64,000 nucleotides of DNA from Riptortus pedestris. Lineage: Eukaryota; Arthropoda; Insecta; Hemiptera; Alydidae. The notes beneath the pieces are model-generated. The model saw only the letters and a list, made by a program, of their open reading frames with translations, was not told the origin of the DNA and searched no databases. The position numbers and the translations under genes are program-made. Location of the stretch: the NCBI GenBank assembly GCA_019009955.1, contig CM032228.1:99041001-99105000 (forward strand), written 5' to 3'. Numbering within the stretch: position 1 is the stretch's first letter; each line of letters begins with the position of its first letter. Shown piece after piece: positions 1 to 13,903 of the stretch.

Positions 1-570
1 TTGTTTGCTTTATTTATTTCAATGTTTCATAATTTGATTATATGTTTTATATATTAGCAGTGAATTAGTATCTAATTATTTATTTATTTGTTACATTTTA
101 CCATATCTATTAAGTCTATAGCGGTAGGTGGATCTTCATTTACTGGAACAAATGAGTTTCCTGCATGAAATTCATAAGCTTTTTTATGCCAGCTTGGTAT
201 TATCCAGGAGTTCTTTTAAGCTTAATTAAAGATTCATCGATTTTCTCAGACTCATATTTTTTACAAGTTAGAAGAAGGTGTGAACCGGTTAGGTAAAGGT
301 TACGGCAGTCACAGGTAGGTGCCCATTTCAATTGGTAAAATTAAGAAGATAATATTTTGGAAGTTTCTATTATGACCTTGAGCACAATGTGAATTCTCAT
401 TAGTGCATATTTGTTTGTGAGGGTTAGAAGTTTCGACATTTTAGTAAAATTCATCACAGTAAAGGTGCACTTTCATTGTTTCTCTAAAAAGTACCATGTA
501 AATGTTTAGATTTATAGTTTGTAATGGTTAGTGGTTTAGCCATTGGTTTCATGACATTGGGGATCACTGG
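1..570. other. No recognisable gene or element
   Basis: AT-rich sequence without splice-bounded coding segments or repeats that I recognise. Confidence 0.6.
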
Positions 571-756
571 ATCTTCCCAAAGGTTAGCTATGTGACTTAT
601 AGCGTTCGAATCCCGACTAGGCAATAGGAATTTGTTTAGTGACAAACTCATTAAATGAAATTCCTAGTCTCACGCAGGCTAGAAAAGGGTGGTATACCGT
701 TGATAACCCGACCCAATTAGCCTTAGTAGCATAAAGTAGGCGTTTGTAAATAACAA
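571..756 (+). mobile_element. tRNA-derived SINE, internally deleted
   Basis: GGTTAGCTATGTGACTTATA passes directly into GCGTTCGAATCCCGACTAGG, skipping the anticodon-arm region, then body (AGGCTAGAAAAGGGTGGTAT, GATAACCCGACCCAATTAGC). Confidence 0.68.
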
Positions 757-1177
757 TATTTTGTGAGTTGTGAGAAACTTATTCCAGAGACCCATCTAAA
801 TATTTTTATTTCAGTTGTGTCAGCCAAAATCTTGTTTGTAGGAATGGAGAATTCAACTGATGATCCACGCCACGGTTATAAAGGAGTTTAGGAGTAATGA
901 GGAAAACATTTGAGAGAAGGGGATTCGTCACTGCCTGATATCGCCCCGTCAAGCTTGGTTTAAAACACTTCTTTATTTTTGAGTTTACGTCTCTGAGAAG
1001 AAACACTAATACAAAATTAAAGATCTTCGTTAATGTTTTATTTATTCAGGCTTTAGTTCTGGAATTTTAGGGCCTTTTTTTTGGAGATAAATAATGATTA
1101 CTTTTTTTGAATATAAATCATTTTCTAAAACAACGTTGATAATGAATACTATTTGTACACAACAAACCATGAAGAGC

Positions 1178-1212
<35 letters not shown>

Positions 1213-3149
1213 GACGAGAAATGTAAGTCATCTAAATCTTTTTTTTTTAATCAGGTCGGAACTACACATTTTAGAACATTTCACTTTAGGAAAATGTATT
1301 AATACAATTTTCAAATATATCCTTAAAGGTTAATCTATTATACATTATCCGGAGAAAATATGGTCTACTAAGTTTTTAATAAGATGTTTGCCCCAGAAGC
1401 GTCTTTAATAAAGAAATATATTAATAAGGATGGTCGTTGGATAAGAAAGAAAAACAAGGATTATCTATATAAATTTACTTGTCTATCTGTAGTCAATAGC
1501 ACATACCGTTTGCTGGTAAAGGGAATTTTTTATTCTTTTTGGCGTGCTTTGAAGAATAGTTGAGATTGGAATTTATTATTTCCTTTACTCGTGAAGTTGT
1601 TAATGGTGAAATCTCAGTCTAACTCCATGAGCTCTTTGGAGTAAAAATTCCTACACAGCTCTTCAACTTAACTATTTACATAAGAAAAATTATTATCTAG
1701 CATCCGTTTTCCTCTTACCACAAAGTGATTTTTTTAAATCAGTAGTGGGGTCATAGCTACCTTAGAAACTGATTCGAATTTTAACAGTAGACATACTTAT
1801 AATGTAGATAAGGTATTTTATGAAAATTCCATATAGCACCCATATAAAATAAAAACTTAACTTCCTGTTCAAGTAGGTTTTGTTTTTGAAATATGTGCTA
1901 ACGTTTGGTGAAATTCTCATGTTTCCTATCACAATCAGATGTACATTGTCTTCTACAAATACCTTCAAATGTTCATAAGTTTACTAATGAATTACTGACT
2001 TAGTTGCAAACCGATTATTTTTTTCATAACAATTAGCTACAGCTTTAATATTTGTCTTAATTCTCAATACTAGATCCTTAAAAATTGTTAGTTTAACTAG
2101 CGTTTTCATAATGCCATACGGCTACTGTAGTGATTTTTTTTTATATTTTTTTTTTAATAAATGAGAAAGGTCAGAAGAATTGTAAACTTTTAGAAGTGGA
2201 CGTGGTGGATCTTTCTCCCGGCCTAGAATGAAGCAACATTCCCTTTTACTACGGTTATCATAAAATCGTAAACCTTTATTAACCTTCGTTATAAGCCTCA
2301 GGTCAGCCTATCTCGTAAAATCTTCCAAGTTATTGAAAATGTTTAGCAGTTTTGCTTCTTTTCTCTCCTCTTGTTTCTCCAAAGCATCTAAGCTTTTCCC
2401 ATAAATAACCTTGGCGGTAATCTTTATTAAAAATGTAATTAGTGAAATGATTAATTTTTTTCCGTTTTTATTGTTTTATTTGTATGAAAAATGAAGGGAT
2501 TTAGTCCCAACAAGATAAGTTTAAGCTCGGTCAATATACAAAAAAACATCCAAACACTACATCCAGCTACTGAGAAAGACGTGATTGATATCCACTTCCC
2601 TTCCCCACTCTTACACCCTATTTTTACTTGTAATGTTCAGAAACGTTAGAGTTTGAAAAATATCGAAATTGTAAATGAGAGTTTTGGTTTATAGGCTAAT
2701 TAGTATGACATTTAGAAAGACGGAAGATTGGAGAAATGGCTAGAAAATTAAAAATCGTTCTTCTTTAGTTTTCTAAAAACAATTTTCTAGTAATATGCCA
2801 ATTAATTTTTTAAAGTTATTGAATTACATTTATACATATATAATACAATCTTTATAAAATCAGGTCAAATTGTAAGAACACATAGTATAAAATTCATCAA
2901 TTTAAATAATTGTATATAATAAATTAGTTTCGTTAACAATCTTAAAACAACTCTAAATATATAACATACATTGTTTTATTTATTGACATGCAAGATTATT
3001 AAAGGACAACAACCTTTATACATGATGAGATACTTGTCCCACTATAAAGAGACAATGTACCTGATCACAAATTACTTTATAGCGATATTTTTGACAACTA
3101 TCTTGTACTTTTAATTGATAATTGAACATTTTAAAAAGTTTTCATCATA
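757..3149. other. Unassigned AT-rich DNA
   Basis: Apart from the (TA)n tract at 1180 nothing is recognised. Short open frames at 806-1006 and 1762-1968 (minus) have no family resemblance. Confidence 0.6.
1180..1210. repeat. (TA)n microsatellite
   Basis: About 15 TA units; no element recognised around it. Confidence 0.93.
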
Positions 3150-3615
3150 CATTCACATCCATAATACATGAAGTTCTTTAATTTTTTAAGGAAGGAATAT
3201 TTTTCAATGTATTTAATACCTTGGGACCTAGCGTTAAAAACGGTTTCACTCCTGAAATTGATGGCTTTTCTCGAAATATTTTTGATTGTGACTGGGGGTT
3301 AAAGCATATTCTTGTGTCTTGTTTTATGTTTATGTGTTATACTATTTTTTTTTAAAACAAGTTCATGTTTTGTTTCACTAACAATATTGTTTGGTACATT
3401 TATACTGAGGGCAAAGTCATTATATTTGTCCCCTTAATAATGGACGACAGGAGTTTTTCGACTTTGCGTTGTATGTAAACCTTATTGCTCTCTTTTGCAA
3501 TTTAAATATAAAAATATGATTTTTGGAGTTGCACCAATGCATAAGACCATAAGTTAACCGACTATAGAAATATCCATAGTATATTAATAATAGGGTTTCC
3601 ATTGGAAAATATTTT
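3150..3615 (-). pseudogene. C-terminal tail of a Jockey-like LINE reverse transcriptase
   Basis: On the minus strand, LLIYYGYFYSRLTYGLMHW and then FKLQKRAIRFTYNAKSKNSC with RPLL match the conserved region after the RT domain of Jockey-group non-LTR retrotransposons (a Y-Y-x-x-F-x-S-x-L-x-Y-G-L-x-x-W pattern, then LQK.A.R, then RPLF). After a break at about 3420, another frame continues with TLPSV, stop, MYQTILLVKQNMNLF, again the family order. Remains of the terminal region follow to about 3150 (NTLKNIPSLKKLKNFM-like in mixed frames). Stops and frameshifts make it dead. The polymerase catalytic part upstream is absent, as is usual for 5'-truncated LINE insertions. Confidence 0.72.
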
Positions 3616-4440
3616 TTAACACATTTTACCCTTCGTCGGGCGCAGCTAGCCTGAGAGGCCAGGAAAACCTATTTTTTGATGCCCCGCCTCATCCTGCCTC
3701 CCCTGTGAGCCGCCATTCCCAGTACTTTCGTGTTCATGCTAAGAATCTCCTACTATAGTCTATTGCCATCCTTCATCCAGCCCGTCTGGTCCCTAGCTGG
3801 CTTGTGAGGCCGACTGCGCCCAATTGCTCCTTAATTTCAAAGATGAGTTTTTTCATGATATATCTATTGCAATCGTTTCTTTTACTAAGATTAATGCTAT
3901 TCTGTAAAGAAGTTCGTAGATATCTTGAAAAATAAGTACTAGTCCAACTCTGGTCTCTCAGGCCGAATGCGCCTTATCAATTTTACTTGTTTTAGTTTAA
4001 GCTTCATTCTATTTTAATAAAGTTATTATTTTACGTACTAAATAGCATATTTGCTTTCCTTAGATCCAAGCAAATTCTGTCCTACCAGCGTTTTAAATTA
4101 AAATTAATTTGATGGGGAGTGGGGGGCAAAAATATGTGGGCGGCCTCTCAGGCCGTGTGCGCCTGATTTTGTTTCGTCCAGAGGTGCGCCCGACGGAGGG
4201 TTTAATATGAAGCAAACCGATTTTAGTTTCTTACTTATTTCATCAATATGATCGAACCAGTCCAGGTATCTGTGCAGCGTCATTAATTTAAACTTTATCC
4301 TGGGGACTGGTAAAATGTGCCGATTATCCATTGAGATCATTCCTGAAGAATGTGAGCAATGTTTACTGGAATCTAGAATATGTGTTTACGACGCGCTCAT
4401 AGCTAGCTTAAACATGACTAGCCATTTACCAATCAGACAA
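3616..4440. other. GC-richer unassigned segment with a recurring short motif
   Basis: Contains four copies of a CTGGCCTCTCAGGC-NN-TGCGCCC-type motif in both orientations: 3635-3670 reverse, 3796-3820, 3950-3980 and 4140-4165. No coding sequence is recognised. Confidence 0.55.
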
Positions 4441-5699
<1,259 letters not shown>

Positions 5700-6194
5700 T
5701 CCGTCTCGCAGGGGCTGCGTAAACAAAGCAGATTTCCCTCTTGAAGTTTAACAATAGATAAATCTATATAATGGTAACTCAATAGCACCGTCAACATCAA
5801 GTGAATAAATACAAACGATAATAAGAAACCTCCAGACAGGAAGCGCCTGAAATATAAACAAACAGGTCTGGCAACGGCTCACCGGAAAGAAAAACAATAA
5901 CTGAAACATATCAGAATATAGAGACTAAATGTATATAACAATATTTACAGTACATTTAATTTGCAATAAGATTCATTCCATACACTTTTTCGATCCGACT
6001 ATAGTAACGGAGATTTTCAAAATTCATCCCCTCTAAACACCACCTCCCCTGGTCCGATTTCAGCCATTAATGAACTTGATCTTTCTTTTTACATAAAACG
6101 ACTAAATATCGTTTACGGTAACGATCAAAGAAAAATTGCGACCGCTAGAGCGGTAACAGACAAATATATAGATAGATCTATATCTATCTATCTA

Positions 6195-6233
<39 letters not shown>
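5700..6233 (+). mobile_element. HINE-A copy, 3'-truncated at (TA)n
   Basis: Starts TCCGTCTCGCAGGGGCTGCG, followed by the subterminal repeat AAGCAGATTTCCC. It runs through the conserved interior (GGTCCGATTTCAGCCATTAA, then GCGACCGCTAGAGCGGTAAC) to a (TA)n run at about 6195-6233. The 3' palindrome is absent and unrelated sequence follows the microsatellite. Confidence 0.75.
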
Positions 6234-6237
<4 letters not shown>

Positions 6238-8970
6238 GTGCAATTTCCCAAAGAACAGTTGAAGTTTAAAACTGAATTTAAAGGAACTGGGATTATCCGC
6301 AAACGATCTCCAAAATTTATATACTGTCATAATCAAGCATTCGGCGAGAATTATAAATTATCATTTATATAAATAAAAGCACCACATAATGATGCTCACC
6401 TTTCCACGTGGCCACTCAAAATTTAATTGAAATTTCTTGTTTTAAAAATAATAAAAAAAAGATATCTTTTTTAATATTAGCCACTTAGGCAGATTAGGAG
6501 GCTGTCCCTGATGGAAGCCCCAAAAGAAAGGCAGCTTGTTTTGCTTTGTTTATCCCAGTCTTGGGTCCTTCAAGTTCTTTAGTCCATCCCTAGAATGCAA
6601 TAATTCAGGAAATAATGAACAGATGAGAAACCCCCTCTTTTTTTTTAGTCGTAATTGAGGCATTTGGCACTGAATTCAGAATTATTTAAAAACGACTGAA
6701 GTGTTTTTGTAGAGCTGAATTGAGCAATAATAGCTTAGTTTATGAAATTCCTAATGCCAGAATGAGATTCTCCTTACTTCTAATAATATTTGCGCGGTGA
6801 GGCTAGACGGCGCAGATTATAGTTAGTGATAACTGAGGCCACAAGGGGGCTGGGAGCAGAGAATGGCAGAAGCACAATGCTTAGCACTAAATTTCGCTTC
6901 ATTATTTTTAATGGGTTTCTTTCACAGGAATGGTGGTCTAGAGCTGACTAAAATGCTCCTATCCCCAGAGCTTCAACTCCCAGTTCACACTTCGTCTTAT
7001 TTGCATAATGCTGAATTACAGTCAGGTAAAAGCCAGCTCAAGGGAGACTTGAATTCTCAAAGGAACCTCTATTATTAGTGGTAAATAGGTACTTAAGGAT
7101 GCCTTAGCACTGCGGCTCACACTCTTCCAGCAAAGAGAGAAATAAAGTGCTAGATTATTATTACTTCAAGGGCTTTCTAATTACAGAGGAATTAATCTAA
7201 ATCTGGCCAATGTTAGCAACACTGAATTCGGCGTGCCAATTAATATTTGTGATATGTTTAGCTTGTACATGCAGTTATTAAAGAAAATATTACAAAATCA
7301 ACTGATTGGTACAACATTAAAAAACTTCATTCTCTTTGAAAAATATTATACTTTTAATTTCCACTACTTCCATAGGAATTCTTCACGACATTCCACACAT
7401 CATCAATCTTTTATTAGGAATCGATATTTAAACATTTATTGCTAATAATTAGCTAAGCACAATATAGAAATGGAAAGGAAAATCCACTTCTATCCTTTGT
7501 GAAGCGCATTATGCAGAAATGCCGATAACAGCATTTCACATAACATTAATATATTAACCTTTTAATAAATTAACTATTAAGTCAAACTAATGGCATTTGT
7601 CCTCAAAATATCTTATCTCTACTTTTATTATTATTTCAGTAAAAACTGGAATCAAATCCAAATTATTATGATGAAAAGTATAAGATTATTATTATAAATT
7701 AATCCAATCTATATATTTTTAATATAAATCATTTTTAATTCAATCTATCAACAATGGGTAACACCGTGGGTATCCATTCTTTACACAAACAGCACAAAGG
7801 AATATATAAATGAACAAGCCAAATCAATATTTCAAGTCTTTCGGTAATGATAGTCTTGCTAAAGTACAAATTGCAGTTGGATAAGCAACCAGAGACTTCA
7901 AAGTCATCAGATCCTCAAGTATTATTGGAAAAAAGGCTGAATCAAAAGAATGTCAACAGGTTTTAATTTACTTGTATTGGATTTCTGTAGTCACTGACGA
8001 ATCATAAAATTTGATGTGCTACTCTTGAACTGGATCTCGTTTTTAGATTTCTTTTCAATTGTTCCTATTTACACATTTTTTAATTAATTACTCTCTTCTT
8101 TATTAATTTCAATAATTGTACCCCTGCTCTTCATTAAAAATTTGTGAACTAATCACATTTGCAAGCTACATTTGGCAATATTATTCCTTTTTTATTTATG
8201 AATTGATGATTTTTCCTATTAGAGTAATTTTATATTTTTCAATGAGAAAATATTATATTATTTTAAATTATAATATTATTATTTTTATATTATTCAAGGA
8301 GAAAATAAGAGTATAATAGGAAAACAAAATCAAAACAATTAAAGTTAATGAGACCCCCCCCCATATAAGTTAGGAAGTTTTACGTCACCAGGTGCACCTA
8401 TAAAACTTACTGCACATATTTTGAGCCTAATTGTGAATTCGGAACACGATCACCTTGTCGGGTTTTGTTAATTAATTAATTAAAAAGGACAAGGTCTACA
8501 ATTACATATGGACTGAATAAAAACCCCTGGATGTTAGATGTTAGACCAGTTATTTCTACATAACAGGTATATATTATATTTTATATCTTTAACGAGACTC
8601 TTCGTTTTTCTAATGATTAGTATAAATAGTCCTTCAGCTTAATTCATAGCATATTAAATAAATTGAAATAATTTTAACCTGCAATGAGCCGTATCCTCCA
8701 TCTCGATCTTGGAGATATATTTTGTGCAAGTTACTCTGAAAATTTAACCCAGGACAAAAACATCTTTTAAGAACCATACTCATTTTTTTCGGAACACAGT
8801 GGCTTTCAATATTTCAACTCCAGTGCCTAACTGATAAAAAAAATTAGATATCTACATCAAAATTACCATTCACAAAATAAATACTGTTCCCACATAACAA
8901 ATGAATTAGCAAAGCATTAGTAGAAAATATGTCTTCAAATTACGTTCTTGTATCTCATGTAATAACAAAG
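6234..8970. other. Unassigned, largely non-repetitive DNA
   Basis: No coding family is recognised. The part 6470-7560 is less AT-skewed and has many TAAT/ATTA homeodomain-type words (for example AGAGGAATTAATCTAAATCT). It is a candidate for conserved non-coding sequence if this is an intron. Confidence 0.45.
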
Positions 8971-9757
8971 TCCGTCACGCAGGGGCTGTGTAAACTAAGC
9001 AGATTTCCCTCGTGAAGTTTAGTAATAGATAAATATACATACTGCTAACACAACAACACCACGAATAAATACAAACGGAAATAAATGTTTCATCCAATTT
9101 CAATAACCTGCCGACAGGAAGCGTTAGGTTAGAAATGTAAACAAACGGGTCGGCCTGCCTCACACCGGAAGAAAAACAATTACTGAAATATATCAGAATA
9201 TACCATATTAATTTTATTGAGAACTATTTACTATATCTACTAGTGTAATTTATAATGAGTCAGAATAGTTGTTATCTCAATCAATAAAATTTTAGTAGTC
9301 CAAAACTTGAAGATGGGGGGGGGGAGTCACCAGGGCATATTTGCATGTATTTCGTATAATAAATGTCCCTTGAATACAATTTTCGGTATTTAAACTTCCA
9401 ATAATGTGATTTATTATGTAGCAGAGTATTGTTTACGTAACATGAGTAGAAGTGGCGGTTTGGTGAAAACTGAAAAATGCAAATATCTCGGTTAATATTC
9501 AAGATAGAGAATAAACGTATATAACAATATTTATAGTAAATTTAATTTGCAATAAGATTGGTTATATACATTTTTTCGATTCCGATGCATAATAACGGAG
9601 ATATTTCGAATTTTCGAAAATCCCCCCTCAAAACCCCGCCCTCCCTCTAGTCCGATTTCAGCCATTAACGAACTTGATCTGTCTTTTTACATAAAACGGT
9701 TAAATATCGAGTTTCGTAACGATCAAACAAAAATTGCGACCGCTAGAGCGATAACAG

Positions 9758-9793
<36 letters not shown>

Positions 9794-9913
9794 GAACGGA
9801 CCTCATTTTCGTCATCTCCTGGGTAGGATCAATGGACATTTGAAGAAATTTTTCGAAAATCGCGTCAAGAGTACGACTTCAATAGCTGATTTCCCTTAAG
9901 GGGAATCTGCTAA
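8971..9913 (+). mobile_element. HINE-A copy, full length
   Basis: 943 bp. The 5' end is TCCGTCACGCAGGGGCTGTG, then AAGCAGATTTCCC. The interior has the conserved blocks and the (TA)n tract (9763-9788). The 3' end is TGATTTCCCTTAAGGGGAAT then CTGCTAA. One of the two most complete copies; it aligns along its whole length with 43533-44496 in reverse. No TIRs or target duplication are visible; it ends directly against a Penelope-like element. Confidence 0.82.
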
Positions 9914-9915
9914 AA

Positions 9916-10329
9916 CAGGTCATTAGGTGGTTACAGAAAGTTAGAAGTACACTGGATAGATCTGGTGTGTATCGGGTTGCTTGCCTGACTTGCGGAAGCT
10001 CATATGTGGGGCAAAGTGGAAGGAAGCTAAGAAGCAGATTAAAAGAGCACCTTTCCACCAAGACTTCAGAGGTACGTAAACACATGATAAATGAAGGCCA
10101 TGAAGCAAATGCCGTTGAGTTCGAGGTGCTCGACCACCTTGGCAAAGGGAAGACAATGGATCTAGTAGAACAGTTATGGATCAGGATGGACATGCTAGAA
10201 GATAAAAATATTAATATTAGGGGGGAGGGTGGCGTGCTCAGGCATGTTCCGTCCTCTGCAGTAGCCGCCCTGGCCCGAGTAGGCTCCCAGTCTCGCCGGA
10301 GATGTCGGCTCAATAGGAACCAACTCTAG
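9916..10329 (+). pseudogene. Penelope-like element GIY-YIG endonuclease domain (C-terminal fragment)
   Basis: Penelope-like retroelements encode a reverse transcriptase followed by a GIY-YIG nuclease that nicks target DNA. Only the nuclease end survives. The frame is open from the HINE-A boundary (KQVIRWLQKVRSTLDRSGVY) and continues VACLTCGSSYVGQSGRKL then a RLKEH motif. The GVY and YVG pair, the Arg of SGRKLRSRL, the Glu of DLVEQLWI and the Asn of NIRGEGG fit the catalytic core. A CLTC pair lies between GVY and YVG as in Penelope proteins. The frame ends TAG at 10327-10329, so the C-terminus is intact. The whole reverse transcriptase is missing because HINE-A occupies the upstream side, so this is a 5'-truncated copy. 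Confidence 0.82.
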
Positions 10330-10620
10330 GTCAGTTCCTCTCCATCTCCTAGTTATTTTGTTGTTTATTGCTTTTAATATTTATTTGTAACGTTCTAGTC
10401 ATAAGTGTAGCATTGCGTTTTATGGATATTTGTTTGTTTTTTAATATTCGACTACCTTTGTTGACTTTTATATATATATTTATTTATTTATTTATTCATA
10501 TATATATTACATGTTTTTGAAACTATAAATGTTGTGTCACAGAGCACTGATGATGGGACGGTTCGCCCCGAAAGTAATTTGCCTGTAATAAAGAAATATT
10601 AAGAGTGGAGGTGTTTGACC
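10330..10620 (+). mobile_element. 3' untranslated region of the Penelope-like element
   Basis: Follows the endonuclease stop. Near the end it has CACTGATGATGGGACGGTTC then GCCCCGAAAGTAATTTGCCT and an AATAAAGAAATATT-type end. A 'GATGATGG ... CCCGAAA' hairpin-like signature just before the terminus is typical of Penelope-like elements. A TTTA repeat lies near 10478-10500. The exact end is not fixed. Confidence 0.65.
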
Positions 10621-11119
10621 TTTTTGATCCTTCCGTTAGAAGTAATAATTTTGCTTTTCCTTCTACAAAGTATCTATAATAATGAATAATATATACTGAA
10701 CATTATTTTTCATTATTATACTACAAATTAGCTATAATACTGAAAAATATATACTCAACATTATAACAATATTACTTCCATTTTTTTCTCTAGATGCTAA
10801 CTATGCTAATGATGAATATGAGTATTGACTTACAAATAAAGCTCTTTTACAGTCAATGGTAGTAAGGTTTAAGAGTGAATATGCTAGCAACATTCGTATA
10901 TAATACAAAAGTTAATACATATACAAAATACTTCCAAGTCTATTGACGCATTGAAACCCGAATAATTTTATTTAGCGGCGGAAATACATTTAACACTTAT
11001 AAATTCATAAATCTTAACGTTTTAGTGTTGAGAAATACATTCCCTAAACACAATGCGTTCATTATAGTTATTCATGGAAATAAATATTACCAAAGCTATT
11101 GATCAATAAACTTGTCTTA
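10621..11119. other. Unassigned DNA between Penelope and HINE-A remnants
   Basis: Contains a small internal duplication (AATAATATATACTGAACATT and AAATATATACTCAACATTAT, both followed by similar ATTATTACT sequence) near 10680-10770. Nothing else. Confidence 0.5.
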
Positions 11120-11680
11120 AATCCCTTCTGAATGCATGCAAATCAGCTATTGAAGTGATATTCATGACGAGATTTTCAAAAAATGTCCTGAAATGTCCAT
11201 CGATCCTAAATAGTAGTTGACGAAAATGAGGTTCAAAATTTGTATATATATTTGTTTGTTACCACTCTAGCGGTCGCAATTTTTGTTTCGATCGTTGCCA
11301 AACTTGATATTTAATCCTATTATGCAAAAAGAATGGGCGTGCTCGTTTTGGGTTCAGAGGAGGAATTTCTAAGTTTCGTTATTGTACATCGAATTGAAAA
11401 ATGGTATGGAACCAATCTTATTGAAAATTAAATGAAATATAAATATTTTCATTTCTTCTCTAATGTTAATCGAGATATTTGGATTTTTTAGTTTTCATTC
11501 TCGAGTAAACACCGCTCCTACTCATGTCATGATAACAATAAGCTCTTGTATCGCGAAGCACTTTATTTTAAATCCTAAATACTAAATATTGTTCTCAATT
11601 AACTTTTACTTTTTGAGATAAATGCAATTGCGAAAATTGTGTCGGAAATCTACTTAGTTAACTCAGCCCCTGCGAGATTC
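11120..11680 (-). mobile_element. HINE-A copy, degenerate
   Basis: The reverse-oriented copy keeps AAATCAGCTATTGAAG near its 3' end and ACTCTAGCGGTCGCAATTTT in the middle. GGAAATCTACTTAGTTAACT and CAGCCCCTGCGAGATTC lie at its 5' end. The 3' palindrome has decayed and the microsatellite is only a short TATATATA. Confidence 0.72.
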
Positions 11681-11770
11681 ACTATTATACTGACACTCAA
11701 TCTATCGTCTACCACATTACAAGAATTTAAATCTAAAACGTTATCAAACAAATTACATATATGCTCACAT

Positions 11771-11945
11771 GGTAAACCTGAGTGGCGAGTTCGATTTTTG
11801 TCTGGGCAAAGGAAATAATTTAGTGACGAAATTCATTAAATAACATACTTAATCCCACCCTGGCTAGAAAAGGGTGGTCACCTGTAGATAACCAATCCCA
11901 ATTAGCCTTAATTGCAAAAAGTGGACGTTAATAAATAATAAATAA
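11771..11945 (+). mobile_element. tRNA-derived SINE, 5'-truncated
   Basis: Begins inside the tRNA-like head at CACATGGTAAACCTGAGTGG, box B GAGTTCGATTTTTG, then body and AATAAATAAATAA tail. It directly follows a HINE-A copy by about 90 bp. Confidence 0.75.
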
Positions 11946-13544
11946 ATAAAGAAATTATACCAGCTGGGTTTAAATAGATCTCCAGAATTTATAAAGCATA
12001 TAAGTTTTGGAGATTTATATACATATATTTATCCACAAATAAATATGTAGATGTGAAGACTTTCTTCCGTCATATGTTTGTGTGTGTGTGAGTGAGATAG
12101 TGCTTTTCGATGAGGCACTTTGTAGTTCTACTCAAGGAATTTTTTTCAGTCGGCAGTAACGAGAACCAAATTTCAACCAACATTTCAAGACTTTCCTCTT
12201 CTTTAGGGCTATATGTTCACTTTAACAGAATACACTTTTCCTTCAGCTAACATCAGTAAATCGCAATCTAATTGTATAAAACTGAAGAAAATGTGAATAA
12301 ATGGAACTTTTTCATCCAAAATGAAGTTCCATGTGAAGTTTCCTTTTACGATCAACTGAAAAAATATATATATATTAAAAGAAGTATATTCCATGTCGGA
12401 CTCAATCAAAATGAAATTTTATCTTGATCCCAAGCCTAGGTTTTACCGTATGACCAAAGATAATTTCGTATTTTCCTAAGAAAATAACTAGTCGATATAG
12501 GTTACTTCGAATGAAATGCTAATAATACTTAAGCATAGAATGCCTCCTCTCACGATCAAAACCTATATACACTTTTAAACTGTTGTAAATTTGTAGGACG
12601 CACACCCACTGAGATGTAGAGGGAGTGGGTGTGGCCGAGGTGACAAATGACACGGTTCTGTTTTAATCCTGGCCCTTGGTGTAGTCTTTGTTTCTTGGGG
12701 TTTGTAGGGCCAACAAGGTCGATATATCATCATGTCCTAACAGCATTTAGCACTGCTCCTCTCGAACGGCCATCACTTTACAAATCTACCCTTTATCCAG
12801 GGGCCATCGCTTCTCTACAACCCCCCAATGCTGTGCGCTACTCAACTTGATGATCAGCATTGCCCAACTTATAATATTTTTCAAATTATTTTATTTTTGT
12901 TTTCCATTTGTGAGATTGTCGTCACGCAGGAAACCATTTATGTTTACCATTAACAAAAAAAACTATAAATTATATCCTTTAGTATTTGTCGGCCGATGCA
13001 TTGGATTGGAGATATATCATACAAAAAAAAATCAAAAAAATTTAATTGAAGGCCAGCAGAAAATTATGCATATTCAATTTAATAGGAGTATAAGAAACAC
13101 ATGGACACCGTATCATATTTATTCTATGGATTTTACTTATTGATAGATTGCCAAATTCTAGTTTAACTCGAGAGTATGGTGTTAATAATTTGGAAGTATT
13201 ATAATGAGGCATAAATACCTTTTCTCTTCTGTAACATATTTTTGTGTTGATACTTCAATGCTAAATTTTATTTATACTTCACTAATTAACTACAACAGCT
13301 TTGCAGACATTTCAGTACAACAATACATATGGAGGCTGTTTTATTGTAATAGTACATATTCATGATATTAATAAGTTATAAAAATAATCCCAAGTAATAT
13401 CTTCATGGTGAGTATTAATATTGCAAAGAGCCAAAAATCTAGAAAAAAAAAACTGTGTTGAGAAGTTGAGACCGAAGATGTCTAACCAATAAAATCGGAC
13501 CCACATTCAACAATCTTTACGCCTCACCTTCTCAAAAGTGTATT
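11946..13544. other. Unassigned DNA with a GC-richer block
   Basis: The block 12595-12845 (GTGGGTGTGGCCGAGGTGAC, CCAGGGGCCATCGCTTCTCT) stands out in composition and may be an old repeat. Open frames in it are not recognisable. Confidence 0.5.
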
Positions 13545-13903
13545 TTAGCAGATTTCCCTTTAGGGAAATCAGCTATTGAGGTCGTACTCATGACGCGATT
13601 TCCGAAATTTTTCTTCAAATGTCCATCGATCCTACCCAGATGACGAAAATGAGGTCTGTTCAAAACTGTATATATATATATATATATGTCTGTTACCGCT
13701 CTAGCGGTCTCAATTTTTGTCTTATCGTTAACAAACTTGATATATAATCGTTTTATACAAAAAGGCAGATCAAGTATATTAACGGCTGAAATCGGACCAG
13801 TGGGGGGGGGGTTTGGTGGGGAGAATTTCGAAACTTCTTTATATCTCCGTTATTATGCGTCGGATCGAAAATTTGTATAAAACCATTCTTATTTCAAATG
13901 TAA

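Noticed and set aside
8975..9502. Peptides shared between 8975-9502 and 43918-44492
   Set aside because: Both lie in HINE-A copies in mirrored orientation. The similarity is at DNA level and the reading frames are not preserved in the other copies, so a HINE-A protein is not supported.
9879..10313. 144-codon minus-strand frame over the Penelope endonuclease
   Set aside because: Shadow of the plus-strand GIY-YIG coding sequence, which has clear motifs.
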